Assembly: GCA_003013855.2 (NCBI GenBank)
Contig: PVNU02000922.1
Coordinates: 372,001 to 436,000 of the forward strand
DNA: 64,000 bases
DNA from: Liriodendron chinense
Lineage: Eukaryota > Streptophyta > Magnoliopsida > Magnoliales > Magnoliaceae
Direction: 5' to 3'
Shown here piece by piece: positions 32,684 through 44,285 of the stretch. Position numbers and translations under genes: made by a program. Position 1 is the stretch's first letter, and each line of letters starts with the position of its first letter. A model generated the notes under the pieces. The model was given only the letters and a program-made list of their open reading frames with translations, was not told the origin of the DNA and ran no database searches.

Positions 32684-33990
32684 ATGCCCCAAAATTCGGG
32701 TATCCAAGTAGGTTACTCGAAACCCGAATCCCAAGTTCATGAACTATAATTATTTAAATTTAAACATAACATGCATCACTAATCACTTATAAATACAACC
32801 AACCTTTAAATAAATGAAAAATCTATAATAATAAATTGAAACCAATGTAGCATTCAATGTCAACAGGTTTATAAATACAACGCTAATTGAAAATAAACTA
32901 TTCTACTACATTAGATGAAGTAATAAAAAATTTTATTACATGAAATTTTTTTTAAACCTAATACATTTAAAGAACTAATAGAGGAATCCTACATGCTTAT
33001 TGACTTCAACTCGGCATCTGAAATGACTAATAAACGGAATAAGCATAATGGCCTAGTGAGATAATTTCATTCTTATATTTGAAAATTTCAAGTTTACATG
33101 TAATCAGAACATATAATCACATCATATTGAATTATTAATGAAAATCAAGCAATTACAAAAAAGACATTAAATCACATGAGCGTTTCAAATGTTTGCTATA
33201 TATAACCAATAATAATAAGTAACAGTGGATCCTTTTGGGACGAACTCAGGCAAAGCACTTGTGTTGATCCTTTTATGGAATGACCTAGGGTAGAGCACCC
33301 GTGTATTCTTTTAGGGAATAAACCAGGGGTAAAGCACCCGTGTACCATTTTATGAAATAATTTGAGGTAAAGTTGTAATATGTCGAAAATTTTCATGCTC
33401 ATATATGTACACAAGTACTTATCTTCGTGCACATCTCAATTTGAAATCATGCTTTGAAGAGAATAACGCTTGGACTTACGCGTATCTTTACACACTTAGA
33501 CTTTAGGACACCTCGTAACAATCTTCGAGATCCCATATATTATTATATACTCGACCAATTATCTAACCAACCGTCGAAATAACTACCCTTGACTAGGGAA
33601 AAACATCCGATCGTTTTCTTCGCTTTTAGACGATCCGATCATAGTAAACCAACATTTAGATTTTCATACCCGCTCATATGCACGTCTATTTGTAAATCTA
33701 ACCTATTAATTTTATCTGTCACCCTTTTATAAGATTATCTAACTGTCGAGATTGTAATCCAACGACCCTACCTACGAGTACACATACACATCTATCCTCC
33801 TACACCTCCCGAGCCTATTAATCATAACACACTTGATCTTTTATCAATTTAACCATTGAAATTAATCTTCGTGGAATCGTGGGCTACTTTATTTACCTTC
33901 TAAAATCACCAGGTTGCTTGTTGTCGTAATCATTCTCTTTTTATCATAATGCACACTTGGAACCTTGCCCATTCGACGATCAAAACAGTT
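32684..33990 (-). mobile_element. Degraded LTR relic related to solo LTR D
   Basis: It begins TGTTATGCCCCAAAATTCGG, and its first ~90 bp align with the reverse complement of the end of solo LTR D (CCCGAAATTCGGAACCC, CCCAAG, AATTTAAA). That implies minus orientation. The other end could not be located. A short tandem repeat is at 33,225-33,372. Confidence 0.5.
33225..33372. repeat. ~48-bp tandem repeat, three units
   Basis: Units built on AGGGTAGAGCACCCGTGT and CCTTTTATGGAATGACC, degenerate. Confidence 0.75.
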
Positions 33991-34624
33991 CATTGACAAG
34001 CACACTTGAGTTTAAACCAAATGAATAGTGTGCATGTTGGAAAACACCAATTAAATAATGTGGGCTTTTAAACCTAGCCCATATGTGGAGGCCCAAAAGT
34101 CTTGCACGTCTATACTTGGTTTTCAGTACTATGTATAGATATTTTTTGTTTAGGGTCAAGGTATGTGGAAAATCGTACATCCTCCTCCCTCATCTGTGCC
34201 TCCTCTTTTATCCTATCCCTTCTCTTTGGATTTGGTATTAGAGCGAGCCGATTCTAGTGTCAGATCTAATTTCTTTTTACTTATATTTACGTTGTGTTAG
34301 CTACTATCCATAAGGCATACTATTTTAAGATCGGCATCTAAGAACCAGATCTGTTGATGTTTTCCTTTTTATATCTCATATCTGATTTTCTAGTCATTAT
34401 AGATCAACGGTGCTATCGTAAGATGTTGTTAGTTTCTAGTGCATCTTAGAGAAGATAGCTCATTGTTGATCAAAGTAGTAGATGCTGTTATGACTATATA
34501 TGTTAGAGTGACTGGATACCCTAGTGACCACATTGGCAACCCATTAGATGTCAAAGTTATGTGGGCCCCACCATGATGTATATGTTTTATCCTAGTCGAT
34601 TAGTTTATATGTTATCATAAGCAT
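33991..34624. other. Intergenic DNA with a possible retroelement PBS relic
   Basis: TTGGTATTAGAGCGAGCC near 34,230 resembles the initiator-Met primer site TGGTATCAGAGC with one change, but no LTR end precedes it. A foldback word (GTGGGCCCCACCATGATGTA) lies at 34,562. No gene. Confidence 0.3.
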
Positions 34625-35110
34625 TGCATCACGTATATTCTATCAACACTCGGCACACGACCGTTTAAGTGTATGCTTTGTGGCTTGCCGACTTGATTAG
34701 ATCTTGCCCATCAGAAAGTTTAACTGATTGGATACACCTCTTTATTATCATCTTATATATGCTTGCATAATTTTACTTTTAATATGTAAGAACTAGCCAT
34801 CACCTTTAGGAATTAGATTAATCCCACGAAGTAGAAATAGTACATTTGTATGGGCAGAGTTGGGTACTTAAAACCTACCCTCTCTATAACCATGATCCCT
34901 TACTCAGAATTTCTAGTCGAAGACTAAAGAGTCATTTTAGGATTGAGGATTGAGAATACTCTTTCCTAACGTTTCTATATGGTCTAGCTGATTATAAAGG
35001 CAAAGTAATTGGCTAGTGATGACTCTAATCAAATATCATATCATTAAACTCCTACCATTAAGGAAAATAAATAACAAACAAAGCAAAGCCCTGTCGAAGC
35101 ATCCTTGAGT
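34625..35110 (+). mobile_element. Diverged relic of an element-B-type LTR
   Basis: It is colinear with the right part of the solo LTR 39,114-40,646. Shared words are GCCCATCAGAAA, ATGATCCCTTACTCAGAAT, GAGTCATTTTAG, CTAACGTTTCTA, GGTCTAGC and TTGGCTAGTGATGACTCT, then CAAACAAAGCAAAGCCCT. Substitution is heavy, so it is an old copy. Confidence 0.7.
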
Positions 35111-35650
35111 AGAAAAAGAGCGCCTGCGTGGAACCTAGCGTCCACACTGTCCAGCCAATGCCTGTTCGAGGCTCTGAGTTAACACCACCCCCTTCTCCTC
35201 CCTCTTTGTCTAGCTACTGCTCGTCCAAGTTCTGATCTCCAATCCAGCGGGCACCTCTAGCTCCGGTAATCTCTCTCTCTCTCTATCTATCTATTCTCCC
35301 CTTCCCCTTGTCTGGCCGACCACTATCCATGGTCCATGGGAGCCCGACCAAACCAAAAACTCGAACTCGGCTCAAACTCAAACTCAGACTCGGTTCGAAC
35401 TCGCTTGATTTGCTGACCAATTTGAGTCGAACAGGACATTTAGGCTCACTGCCGAGTCGAGTTGAATACCGTACAGGGGTTGGAGGCTGATTGAGCCAAG
35501 TCGAGCAAGGCCAAACTCGAGTTGGTTCGACTCGTGTGCAACGCTTCTTACTAAGGACCATCGATCTTTTCCGGAGGACGTATCTCCTCAGCACCAACTA
35601 TGCCATGGTTTTATCATCGAAGCTTAGCCCAATTGGGCACGAGTGACTTA
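35111..35650. other. Intergenic DNA, CT tract and CTCGAACTCGG-rich segment
   Basis: A short (CT)/(TATC) tract at 35,268-35,295 is followed by ACTCGAACTCGGCTCAAAC-type words and their inverse toward 35,530. This is possibly another small MITE. No gene. Confidence 0.35.
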
Positions 35651-36354
35651 GGGTGCGTTTGGTAAAACTTAATTCCACGACTTATCACTTAAAAATCCTA
35701 TTTTCAATGATTTTAGTAATTTAGACCGTTTGGTAACTAAAAAAATTTAAGTGTTTAAAAAATATAAGTGCCAACTTGACTTAAAGCTTATAGCTGAATG
35801 CAGTAAGTGGTCTCTCTTTAAATTTTTAGATAAAAATTAACAAAAGTATCCCTATTAACATTTAAAAATGGCAAGATTACCCTTATTTGTTTACTTTCCC
35901 ATCCATGACACCATCCTATGCAAGTACTTGAAGTCACCAAATTCTATAAGCCCCAGCATAATGTATGTTGTATTATATCTACATAGTCTGTCCATTTGGA
36001 GAGATCCTTTTAAGGCATGAGCCAAAAAATGAGACAAGTCCAAACCTTAAGTAGACCACACCACTGAAAGCATTGGGGACAATGATGCCTACCATTGAAA
36101 CCTTCCTAGGGCCCACCATGATGTTTATTTACCATCAATCCTGTTCAAAAGAACACAAAGACCTGGATTAAGGGAAAACACAAATATTAGCTTGATCCGA
36201 AACTTTTGTGGCCGCAATAAGCTTTCAATAGTAGTTTTCAGACAAATTACTAAATAGATTTTTCAGCTCTTATAAGTACTTAAATTCAACACTTTAAGTT
36301 CTTAGTACTTAAATTAATTTTCGGTCTTAATTTTTCAATTTACCAAATAGCACC
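35651..36354. mobile_element. Harbinger-like MITE carrying a foldback element
   Basis: The ends GGGTGCGTTTGGTAAAACTT and AATTTACCAAATAGCACC are inverted; the left flank is TTA, the right flank GTA (decayed 3-bp duplication). The subterminal parts (AATTTAAGTGTTTAAAAA; TTCAACACTTTAAGTTC) match those of the 18,460 element. The interior (about 35,938-36,235) is a foldback half with CCTAGGGCCCACCATGATG. Confidence 0.6.
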
Positions 36355-36382
36355 GTAGCTGGTTTCTTGGTATTGATTGTTG

Positions 36383-36777
36383 GGCTTGCCTTGATGTATG
36401 TGCTGTCTATCTACACCGTCCATCTATTTTGCCAACTCACTTTATAACCACACCAAAGGAAACAATAGTCATTGAACGTGCACTATTAAAAGTTTCCCAT
36501 GGCCCATTGTAATGTTTACTTGCCATCCAACCTATCGATAAGGTCAGATACACCCGAATGAACAGAAAACACAAGTATCAACTTGATCCAAAGATTTTGT
36601 GACCCACAAAAAGTTTTTAACAGTCATTTACCACTATTTTGTGTGGTGTAGTCCACCTAAGAGTTGCATTTGCTTCATTTTTCAATCTAGTGCCATAAAA
36701 TGAGGTGATAAAACAAATGCACGGCATAGATATGCAATGCATGCATCGAGTGGGCCTCATGGTTATGTTACCCAATC
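36383..36777. repeat. Foldback element copy
   Basis: The left arm is TTGGGCTTGCCTTGATGTATG with CACCGTCCATCTATTTTGCC. The right arm is GGTGTGGTCCACC-type sequence to GCATGCATCGAGTGGGCC. A SINE is inserted at its right edge. Confidence 0.65.
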
Positions 36778-36794
36778 GCTGGTTGGGAAAACCT

Positions 36795-36957
36795 TTTTTT
36801 TGGTTAGTCATGCAGCGCACCCACCATGTTAGCTGCGCAACACACCCACATGATTAGTCACATGATGCACCCACCCAACAGTGTGGTTAGTGTGTCTCCT
36901 TAGCACTCGAACTTGAGACCTGCTGTTGAAACGCCTAAGCCTCTTCCCACTGGGTTA
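36795..36957 (-). mobile_element. tRNA-derived SINE, copy 3, with 17-bp target duplication
   Basis: On the minus strand: A-box-like AGCTAACCCAGTGGG, B-box-like GGTCTCAAGTTCGAGTG, then a body with TGGGTGGGTGCATCATG words and a terminal A run. GCTGGTTGGGAAAACCT flanks both sides (36,778-36,794 and 36,958-36,974), perfect over 17 bp, which is diagnostic of LINE-mediated insertion. It is related to but distinct from the SINEs at 18,735 and 28,781. Confidence 0.88.
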
Positions 36958-37083
36958 GCTGGTTGGGAAAACCTGTTAGGTAATTGTTTCACCAGGGTGG
37001 AAATTTCATGAGATCCACCCCATCCATCAGGTGGACGCACTTTTGCAACTAACTCTAACAATAGCCAATTACTTGGTGTTAAA

Positions 37084-37516
37084 GCTCTATGGGCCCACCA
37101 TGATATTTGTGTTTTATCCATGCTCTCCATCCATCTTTCCACTCATTTTTATGGAATGAGCCCAAAAATGAGGTAGATCCAAATCTTAGGCGAACCACAC
37201 CATAGAAATCAGCAGCATTGAATGTTTATTGTTGAAAACTTTTCGGAGGCCACAAAATTCTTGGATCAACCTAATATTTGTGTTTTCCCCTCATCTAGGT
37301 CTATGTGAGCTTACTAGGTTGGATGGTGAGTAGACATTACAGTGGGCCTTAGGAAGTTTTCAGCGGTAAACGCTCAATCAACATCATCTTCCCATGGTGT
37401 GGTCCACTTGAGATTTAGATTGGCCTCAGTTTTGGGATCATGCCCTAAAATGAGCTAGAAAAATGGATGGATGGTGTGGATAAAACACATACATTATAAT
37501 GGCCTCAAAAGAGTTT
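37084..37516. repeat. Foldback element copy, full length
   Basis: The left arm has CTATGGGCCCACCATGATAT and TTTTATCCATGCTCTCC. The right arm has GGATGGTGTGGATAAAACAC and ACATTATAATGGCC. The central turn-around is CTAGGTCTATGTGAGC. Confidence 0.8.
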
Positions 37517-37647
37517 TGACATCAGCTAGCTAGATGGTGCTGTGGTCACTAGCCAAATTATATCCCCATCAGGTACACTTTCTTATTTTAACTAACAATC
37601 AGGGAAAAACCATAATAATCCAAATCTGAGGTAGGCTGCACCACTTA

Positions 37648-38457
37648 GGGCGTGTTTGGTGCATGGGAGTACATGGGATTACAGCGGGATTGGCACCCTC
37701 AATCCCGTTTTTATTTCCAGTAGTTGTTTGGTGAAGACAACCTACATCCAGAATTTAAGCCTCGAATCCTGTGCAAGTACCGCAAAAGGATTTTGCAATC
37801 CCTCTTGAATTTCAGCCGTACGCATTTCATTGTGGTGGGACCTACCATGATGTATGTGTTATATCAACACTGTCCAACCATTTGGGGAGATCATTTTAGA
37901 GCATGATAAAAAACGGAGGCATATCAAAAGGTTAAATAGACAACAACATAAAAGGCAGCGGGTATATTAATTTCCACCGTTGAAACCTTCCTAGGGCCCA
38001 CCATGATTTTTGTTTGTCATCCAATATATTCGTAAGGTCACAGAGACTTGGATGAACGTAGAAAACAAATATCAAAATGATTCAAAACTTTTGTGGCCCT
38101 CAAAATGTTTTCAATGGTAGACGTTCAAGCCACACTGCTTTCTGTGGTGTGATCCACTTGAGATTCAGATTTACCTAATTTTTTATATCATGACCTAAAA
38201 TGATATTGTAAAATAGATGGACGGTGTGGATATAACACATACATCATGGTGTGGCCCACAAAACTTGGTGAAGTCAACACACATCACGGTGCCACACCAT
38301 GCAAACGGTTTCCAAACGCGGTTGATTTGCCAATGCCACTTTTGTTCCGTGGTTAATCCCATGGGCTAGGGGACACTTCACTGACGCATGCATTAATTGC
38401 AATTTTGCAAATTCCATCCAACTTAATCCCCCTTACTCCCATGCACCAAACACACCC
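37648..38457. mobile_element. PIF/Harbinger MITE, 810 bp, TTA duplication, with foldback cargo
   Basis: The inverted ends GGGCGTGTTTGGTGCATGGG and CCCATGCACCAAACACACCC match at 19 of 20 positions and are flanked by TTA (37,645-37,647; 38,458-38,460). The interior 37,835-38,266 is a complete foldback element (GGACCTACCATGATGTATG ... ACATACATCATGGTGTGGCC). It sits inside another foldback: joining the flanks gives ACCACTTAGGGAATGG. Confidence 0.88.
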
Positions 38458-38744
38458 TTAGGGAATGGTTGTGATGAAATCTCCACCATTGGTTTTGTGT
38501 GAAACCCACTGTGTTTATATGCCATCCAATGCATTCATCTTATAGGTGTCATCATGACGAAAGAATTAGCAAAATGAAGTGGTCCATATGACGTCAATTT
38601 AGAGATTTTAGGTATACCATTTTTTGTATGGCTCACCTAAGTGTTAAATCATCCTTCTTTTTGGATCAAGACCTGAGAAAGGGTGATCTACGCGATGGAC
38701 CTGGTTTGGCTGGTGACCACAACGCCAGTCAACTAGCTAGCTAG

Positions 38745-40730
38745 TGTCAAAGCCTGTGGGCCCCACCATGATGTATGTATTTTATACTACTGTATATCTG
38801 CCACTGCTAAAAAATTAGTCAAATCCAAATCTCAGATGGACCACACCTCAGGAGAACCCTGTTGATTGAACATCCACCATTAAAAACTTCTTAGGACCCA
38901 ATATTGTAATGTTTATGTGCTGCCTATGCTGTTAATAAGGTGACATAGACTTGGATGAAGGGACAAACACAAATATCAGCTTATCCAAAACTTATGTGAC
39001 TCGGAAAAAGTTTTCATAAGACTCATTGTAAGCATTCAATCTCTACTCTTTTGTATGGTGTGGTCCAACTAAGATTTAAATCAGTCTTAATTTTAGATCA
39101 TGCTCTAAAATGGTGTAGACACCCCACCTTCGGCTACACTGTTGGTAGAGATAGCTAGTTGAATGGAGGACCGTTCCCCCAAATCCTAAGTCCAAACTCA
39201 GCCAAACTCACCCTTGTAAGCCCCATTCCATAGCCCAGTTCAAGCCTGAACCCAGTCAACCCAGTCTTAAACATCAGCCTGAAAAACCCCCCATAAAAAA
39301 AAGCCAGTCAAAAAATCCCAAAAAAAAGTCAAACTCACTGAGTCAACCCGCTGAGTTAACCCGCTGAGTCAACTCGTCGAGTCAAAACACCGAGTCAAAA
39401 CACCGAGTCAACCCGTCGAGTCAAATCACCGAGTCGACCCGCTGAGTCAACTCACTGAGTCGACCAGCGAGTCCAACAGCAGCCCCGAGGGAGCGACCGT
39501 ACTCGCTGGAAACCGAGGAGAGGCCGTACGGGCGGCCCATAGCAGGCCGCCTGGAAAAAATTACGAGAGTGCCACTCTCCGCTGCTATAAATACCCCCCT
39601 CCCCTTCTCATTTCAACATCCCTTCGAGTCCAAAGAAAGCCTGTCCGTTCGAGTGCCCTTCTCCATCCTTAGCCCATTTTTCCACCAAGGAGAGCCCGAG
39701 TGAGGAGAGCCTAGCCCTGGTCCAGCCCAGCCTGACCACTGGTCTAAGTCTCCCAAGCCATCCAAGTCTTGATCCAGCCACTCGAAGCCAACCCTTGCGA
39801 CACCTCCGTCCACCCAGCTACACTTTTCCAGCATCATCTCATTCGCATCTAGCATAAGTGCAACATTTACTTTTCTTCCAACCCCCCTGCTTCACTATAA
39901 GCACCTTGATTACTCAAGCACACGTGCATATGTCTTTATATTAAGCACCTGTCAGTTCGAGCGTATGCTCTGGGCTTGCCCGTTGTTGGAACCTGCCCAT
40001 CAGAAACTCTTACTGTTCAGACCTGCATTCACGTACATATCACTATAGACACTTTGAATATTCAAGCACACAGCATGCATCATCTCGCATAAAGCACCTG
40101 TCAGTTCGAGCGTACGCTCTGGGCTTGCCCGTTGTTGGAACCTGCCCATCAGAAACTCTTACTGTTCAGACCCGCATTCACGCATCATGTCATCCATGAG
40201 AATATACGAGGATTAAACTAGACTTTCAAGTATCCGATCGATTCTGTGAAGTAGAGACCGTACTTTGGTACGGGCAGTGTGTGGGGTGCTTAACCTCTTC
40301 CCACCCTGTAACCGTGATCCCTTACCTTGAATCTCTGACCGCAGATCAATAGGAGTCATTTTAGAGGAAAGGATCTTCGGATCCCCTTCTCTAACGTTTC
40401 TACGGGGTCTAGCCGACTGTAGATTCGAAGTAACTGGCTAGTGGCGACTCTGGTCTTATATAAATACATTTAAACACATCCAGCTTAATACGACAACCAA
40501 ACAAAGCCCTCGAGAACGAGGCAAGCCAGTGGCACAAACGGCGATTTCGCACTCACGCATCCTCATCTCCTTCTTTTCCGAAAGGAAAAGGGAAGGGAGA
40601 AGAACGACGTCGTGTGGGAGCGCGGAAAAATCGGCGAGGGTCCACAAATGGCCTAAAAAAAATGGAAGAAAGGTATGGATAAAACTAATACATTATGATG
40701 GGGCTTACGAAGTTTTGACACAAAGCTAGC
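38745..40730. repeat. Foldback element copy split by a solo LTR
   Basis: The left part runs from TGTGGGCCCCACCATGATGT to ATGCTCTAAAATGG (39,113). The right part resumes CCTAAAAAAAATGG after the LTR and ends CATTATGATGGGGC. Removal of the LTR and one AATGG restores the usual family sequence. Confidence 0.85.
39114..40646 (+). mobile_element. Solo LTR of element B family (1,533 bp)
   Basis: TGTAGACACCCC ... GGGTCCACA, flanked by the perfect duplication AATGG (39,109-39,113; 40,647-40,651). It is highly similar over its whole length to the LTR at 7677-9210, with only scattered differences in the parts I compared, so the family was active fairly recently. TATAAATA lies at 39,586-39,593. It carries the same 14-bp array and ~134-bp duplication. 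Confidence 0.95.
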
Positions 40731-40749
40731 GGGGCTGGTGTCTGGGGTC

Positions 40750-41264
40750 TAGGGCTGTAAATGGGTCAGTGGACCCGATGGGGTACCCAGACCCAACCCA
40801 TTTAGACCCGACCCGGACCCGACCCATTTGTTAAATGGTACGGGTCTGGGTCCAAGAATAGACCCATTTGTTAAACGGGTTTGGGTCTGGTTTCCTTTAT
40901 ATTAGGCCCGACCCGACCCGACCCAAACCCATTTAGTAAGTGGGCGGGTTTGGTCTATGTTACAAGGGACCCGTCCAGCCCAGACCCGTCCAGACCCAGT
41001 TTTAAGCCTTGTAAAATGCTTACATATTTGATCCAGACCCGGACCCATTAGACCCGGCCCATTTATAAATGGGTTTGGGTGGATCTCCCTCTACCAGACC
41101 CAGACCCATTTATAAATGGGTCTGATGGGCTGACTCAGGCCCGACCCGGACCCACCCATTTAGTAAAAGGGTCTGGGTCTAAAATTTGGACCCAGACCAG
41201 TTTAGTAAATGGACGGGTCTGATTTTGGCTAAACCCGCCCCGAACCCGACCATTTATAGCCCTA
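40750..41264. mobile_element. hAT-like MITE, 515 bp, with 8-bp duplication
   Basis: The ends TAGGGCTGTAAATGGGTC and GACCATTTATAGCCCTA are inverted. The flanks CTGGGGTC (40,742-40,749) and TTGGGGTC (41,265-41,272) form an 8-bp duplication with one mismatch, as expected for hAT. The interior is nearly all variants of GACCCGACCC / GGGTCTGGGTC / CCATTTAGTAAATGGG. Confidence 0.85.
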
Positions 41265-41364
41265 TTGGGGTCATCTCTCAAACCTCGTCCAGTGTTTTAC
41301 GGTGAAACACGCTCGCCATTTCGGATGCGGATTGTCTGATGCTGAGGTGGCTACTGGTTGATGC

Positions 41365-41745
41365 CATGTGGCACCACCCGATGCATATTTTTTTATCCAT
41401 TCCATCCATCCATTTTTCATATCATTATATACCAAGAATAAGGAAGATAAAGGTAGATTGAAATCTTAGACGGACCACACTGAAGGAAAACATCGATGAT
41501 TGAATGTCCACCATTGAAAATTTCATGGGGCCACTGTAATGTTTATTTACCATCCAACCCGTTGATTAGGTCACACAGACATGGATGAAGGCTAAACACA
41601 AGAATTACCTTGATCCAAAAATTGTGTGGTCCACTTGAGATTTTTTTCTTTCTCTTTTCTTTTAAAGAACCATGAAATGATCTGAAAAAAATGGATGGAC
41701 GGAATGGATAAAAGAAATACATCATGGTGGGGCCCACAGAGCACC
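41365..41745. repeat. Foldback element copy
   Basis: The left arm is TGGCACCACCCGATGCATATT with CCATCCATCCATTTTTC. The right arm is GGATGGACGGAATGG, then ATACATCATGGTGGGGCCC. Confidence 0.8.
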
Positions 41746-41865
41746 TGGCAGCATCTGTAGGTAAACCGCGTTAGCTATGGATTTTTCCGGTACTAAACCC
41801 TAATCCGCTAACCCATCCTCGGCCCGAGGCAAAGCACTGTATTCTCCGGATTCAATTTTGTACAC

Positions 41866-42250
41866 GTGGGGCCCACGCTTCATTGATCCAGCCCATTGTT
41901 TCGGTTGCACTATCATGAATCCAATATACCCCATAGATCTCCCAATCGAAAATCCTGGTCGCAGATCACGGACCCGTTTTTCAGTTCTACTTCTCTTCTT
42001 AACCGTATATTTCAAGCAGCAAATTGAAAGGATAGGATTATTCTATCAAGAAGACATCTGTGGGATGGCCCATCGGCATCTTTCTCCATCAGGCCAACGA
42101 TCATGATCACCGGAAAATGTCCTCACTGCTACAGATTGAAAACCCGAGTAAACTGTTCGAACCGAGGATGAATTACTTCATCCAGATGAAAAAAAAAAAA
42201 AGCCTAATGCACTCGTCTGCCTATAAAAGAGCAACAAAACCCTAAAACCC
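41866..42250 (+). promoter_or_regulatory. Putative promoter of a snoRNA host gene: site II, TATA and telo-box
   Basis: ATGGCCCAT (42,065-42,073) and other GGCCCA/AGCCCA words near 41,868 and 41,887 are site II-type (TGGGCY). TATAAAAG lies at 42,222-42,229. AAACCCTAA (telo-box) is at 42,237-42,245, directly after the TATA. In plants this combination marks promoters of ribosomal-protein and snoRNA genes (established knowledge). It lies just beyond the last foldback and is itself not obviously repetitive. Confidence 0.6.
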
Positions 42251-42254
42251 AAAA

Positions 42255-42379
42255 CAGCAGCATTGAGATAGTGGAGCGCCTCTCTCTCTCTCTCACTTTC
42301 GAATCTCTCTACACATTTCTCAGAGAGATGTTGTAATGTTATTTTCTTCTTCTTCCCTTCTACTCCTTAATCCACAAAG
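42255..42379 (+). ncRNA. Putative first exon of a snoRNA host transcript
   Basis: The start is inferred about 30 bp after the TATA. The sequence is CT-rich and ends CACAAAG followed by GTATGG, a good plant 5' splice site at 42,380. It contains no long open frame, so the host may be non-coding. Transcript extent and later exons could not be determined; the snoRNAs lie 2-6 kb downstream and may be intronic or processed from one precursor. Confidence 0.45.
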
Positions 42380-44285
42380 GTATGGTTCTGATTTTCCGCC
42401 ATTTCTATTTCCTGATTTGGGCGGTAATCTCAACGTTCATTTCATTTCAAAATGGGCTTTTGAAATATTCCGTTTTCAAAATGATGTCTGCATTCTCGAA
42501 AAAACATCTTTAACGATCGGAGATTTGCGCGCACGCGTTGAATATTGAGAGATTTGTTGTTTTGGATGCAAATCCGATTCGTGAAATAGGTGGGCCACAC
42601 CATGATGATCATCTGTTAGCCAAATGAGTCGGATACACTAATCTAGTGGGACACATCGTCAAGATCGCACCCGATACGTTGATCAGTTGTGGCCCACCTT
42701 TTGCACGTATCGGATACTCATATTAGAAAGAAACGGCTGTATGTGAAAATTCACATGCTTGGTGAGAAAGAAATGGATGTGAAAGTTCAGATACAGTCGC
42801 TGTATGTGATTGTTTCGCATGTTGTTGTTTGGTTATCTTTCCTGAGGAGGCAAATGACGATCTTGATTCACATGATTGTATCCCATTTATTTTGGGTAGT
42901 GTGATTTTAATTTCGATAGGAAGACCTGATGCCTCCCTCTCTCTCTGTATACTCTTACAGTATTTTAAAATGTATGTAGTTGCTGTATGTGGTCGTTTTT
43001 TTTTAATGCATTTCTGTCAATGAGCAAGTTATATATTGCTGATATGGGCAAGTATGTTGTGTTTGTATGACATCTAGGACGTCCAAAAGGTTGGCTCCAT
43101 GTGGTATGGCCCACTTGAGTTTTGTATCAGGATGATTATTTGGGTGTATGGTGAACATTAAGGAGGGGCATTAGGTACATGATTTTAATTGGAGGCATCC
43201 TCATCCCAACTGTTCACCGTTGTGTGGCCTACCTGAGTTTTAGATCAGCTTGATATTTGGGCATCAAGGATGACAGGATGGATGTATCAAGTATCACACT
43301 CTGCCAGAGTATCAAATAAGTCAGCATAAAGAAGGGGTGCTTTCTCTGTTTATTGGGTTTTTGGTGGGTGGAGAGAGATGTTTGAGCAGGTACGGGGTGT
43401 TGTGCAGGGAGATTTCTGGTGAGCTATTTAAGTACGAGGATGTTCAAGATTTTCACCAATGGGAAGCAAGGCAGGGAGAGAGAAACACGATAGAGCACGT
43501 AAGAAAGCTCTTGATTCAGGCAATATTGGGAGATATATTTTTGATGAGGTGAGAATACCCTTTCTAAAGGAAACCCCTCCAACGGTAAGCATCTAATTGT
43601 TGGGGAGGATTATAATTCCTCTACATGATTCATGGGTTATGGAGAGGGTTTCAAAAAGCCCTCTTTTTGAGGATTCCAATTACCTCGAATTCTAAGTTCC
43701 CAAACACCTGGAATTCTCCAATTCCTCTTCAAGTTCCCAAATGACCCCTTATTTGTAGATTTGAAAACATCCAGCATGCGTGTGGCAGGGATTGGGGTGG
43801 GAAGTAATGCTTTGATGAAATTAGGTTGTGGGAACTTTCATCAATTTAGATTGCCCATTGGTTCCATCAACCCTTCACACAGCACCTTGACTTTCTTAAT
43901 AGCAATATCATGAAGAAATGGATCACTAGAAGCCTTAGAAAAATAGGTCATAATTCTCAACCAATCATTTGGTGGGGCCAGCTTTGAATTGCTTATAGTT
44001 CTAGTGAACTACATTGATAAGATGATACTTGCCATTCAATCTATCACTTGAGAAATTGATGCTTATACAGAAAGTGCTGGCAAATGGATGGTTTGAATCT
44101 TTAACATGAGCGCAAGGCTTAGCCCTTGTGGAAACTTTTAGAGTCTTTAGCAAAGATTTCTCCATTGTGGTTTCTTTCAAAGGCAACTCAAGTATTTCTC
44201 GGTGAAAATAGGATTTTGAACTGTGATGTTTGGTCCTTTTTAATGATAACTAGCAATACCTCTAATTTAATTGTTTACCATTTCT
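42380..44285. other. Probable intronic or intergenic DNA between promoter and snoRNAs
   Basis: A small foldback (about 42,591-42,700: GGGCCACACCATGATGATCA / GATCAGTTGTGGCCCACC), foldback-like words at 43,100-43,250, and a possible MITE end at 43,745 (TTCCCAAATGACCCC). No coding domain recognised. Confidence 0.4.

Noticed and set aside
34225..34245. LTR/PBS junction of another copia element
   Set aside because: TTGGTATTAGAGC is suggestive, but no CA-ended LTR precedes it and no gag follows; kept only as a low-confidence note.
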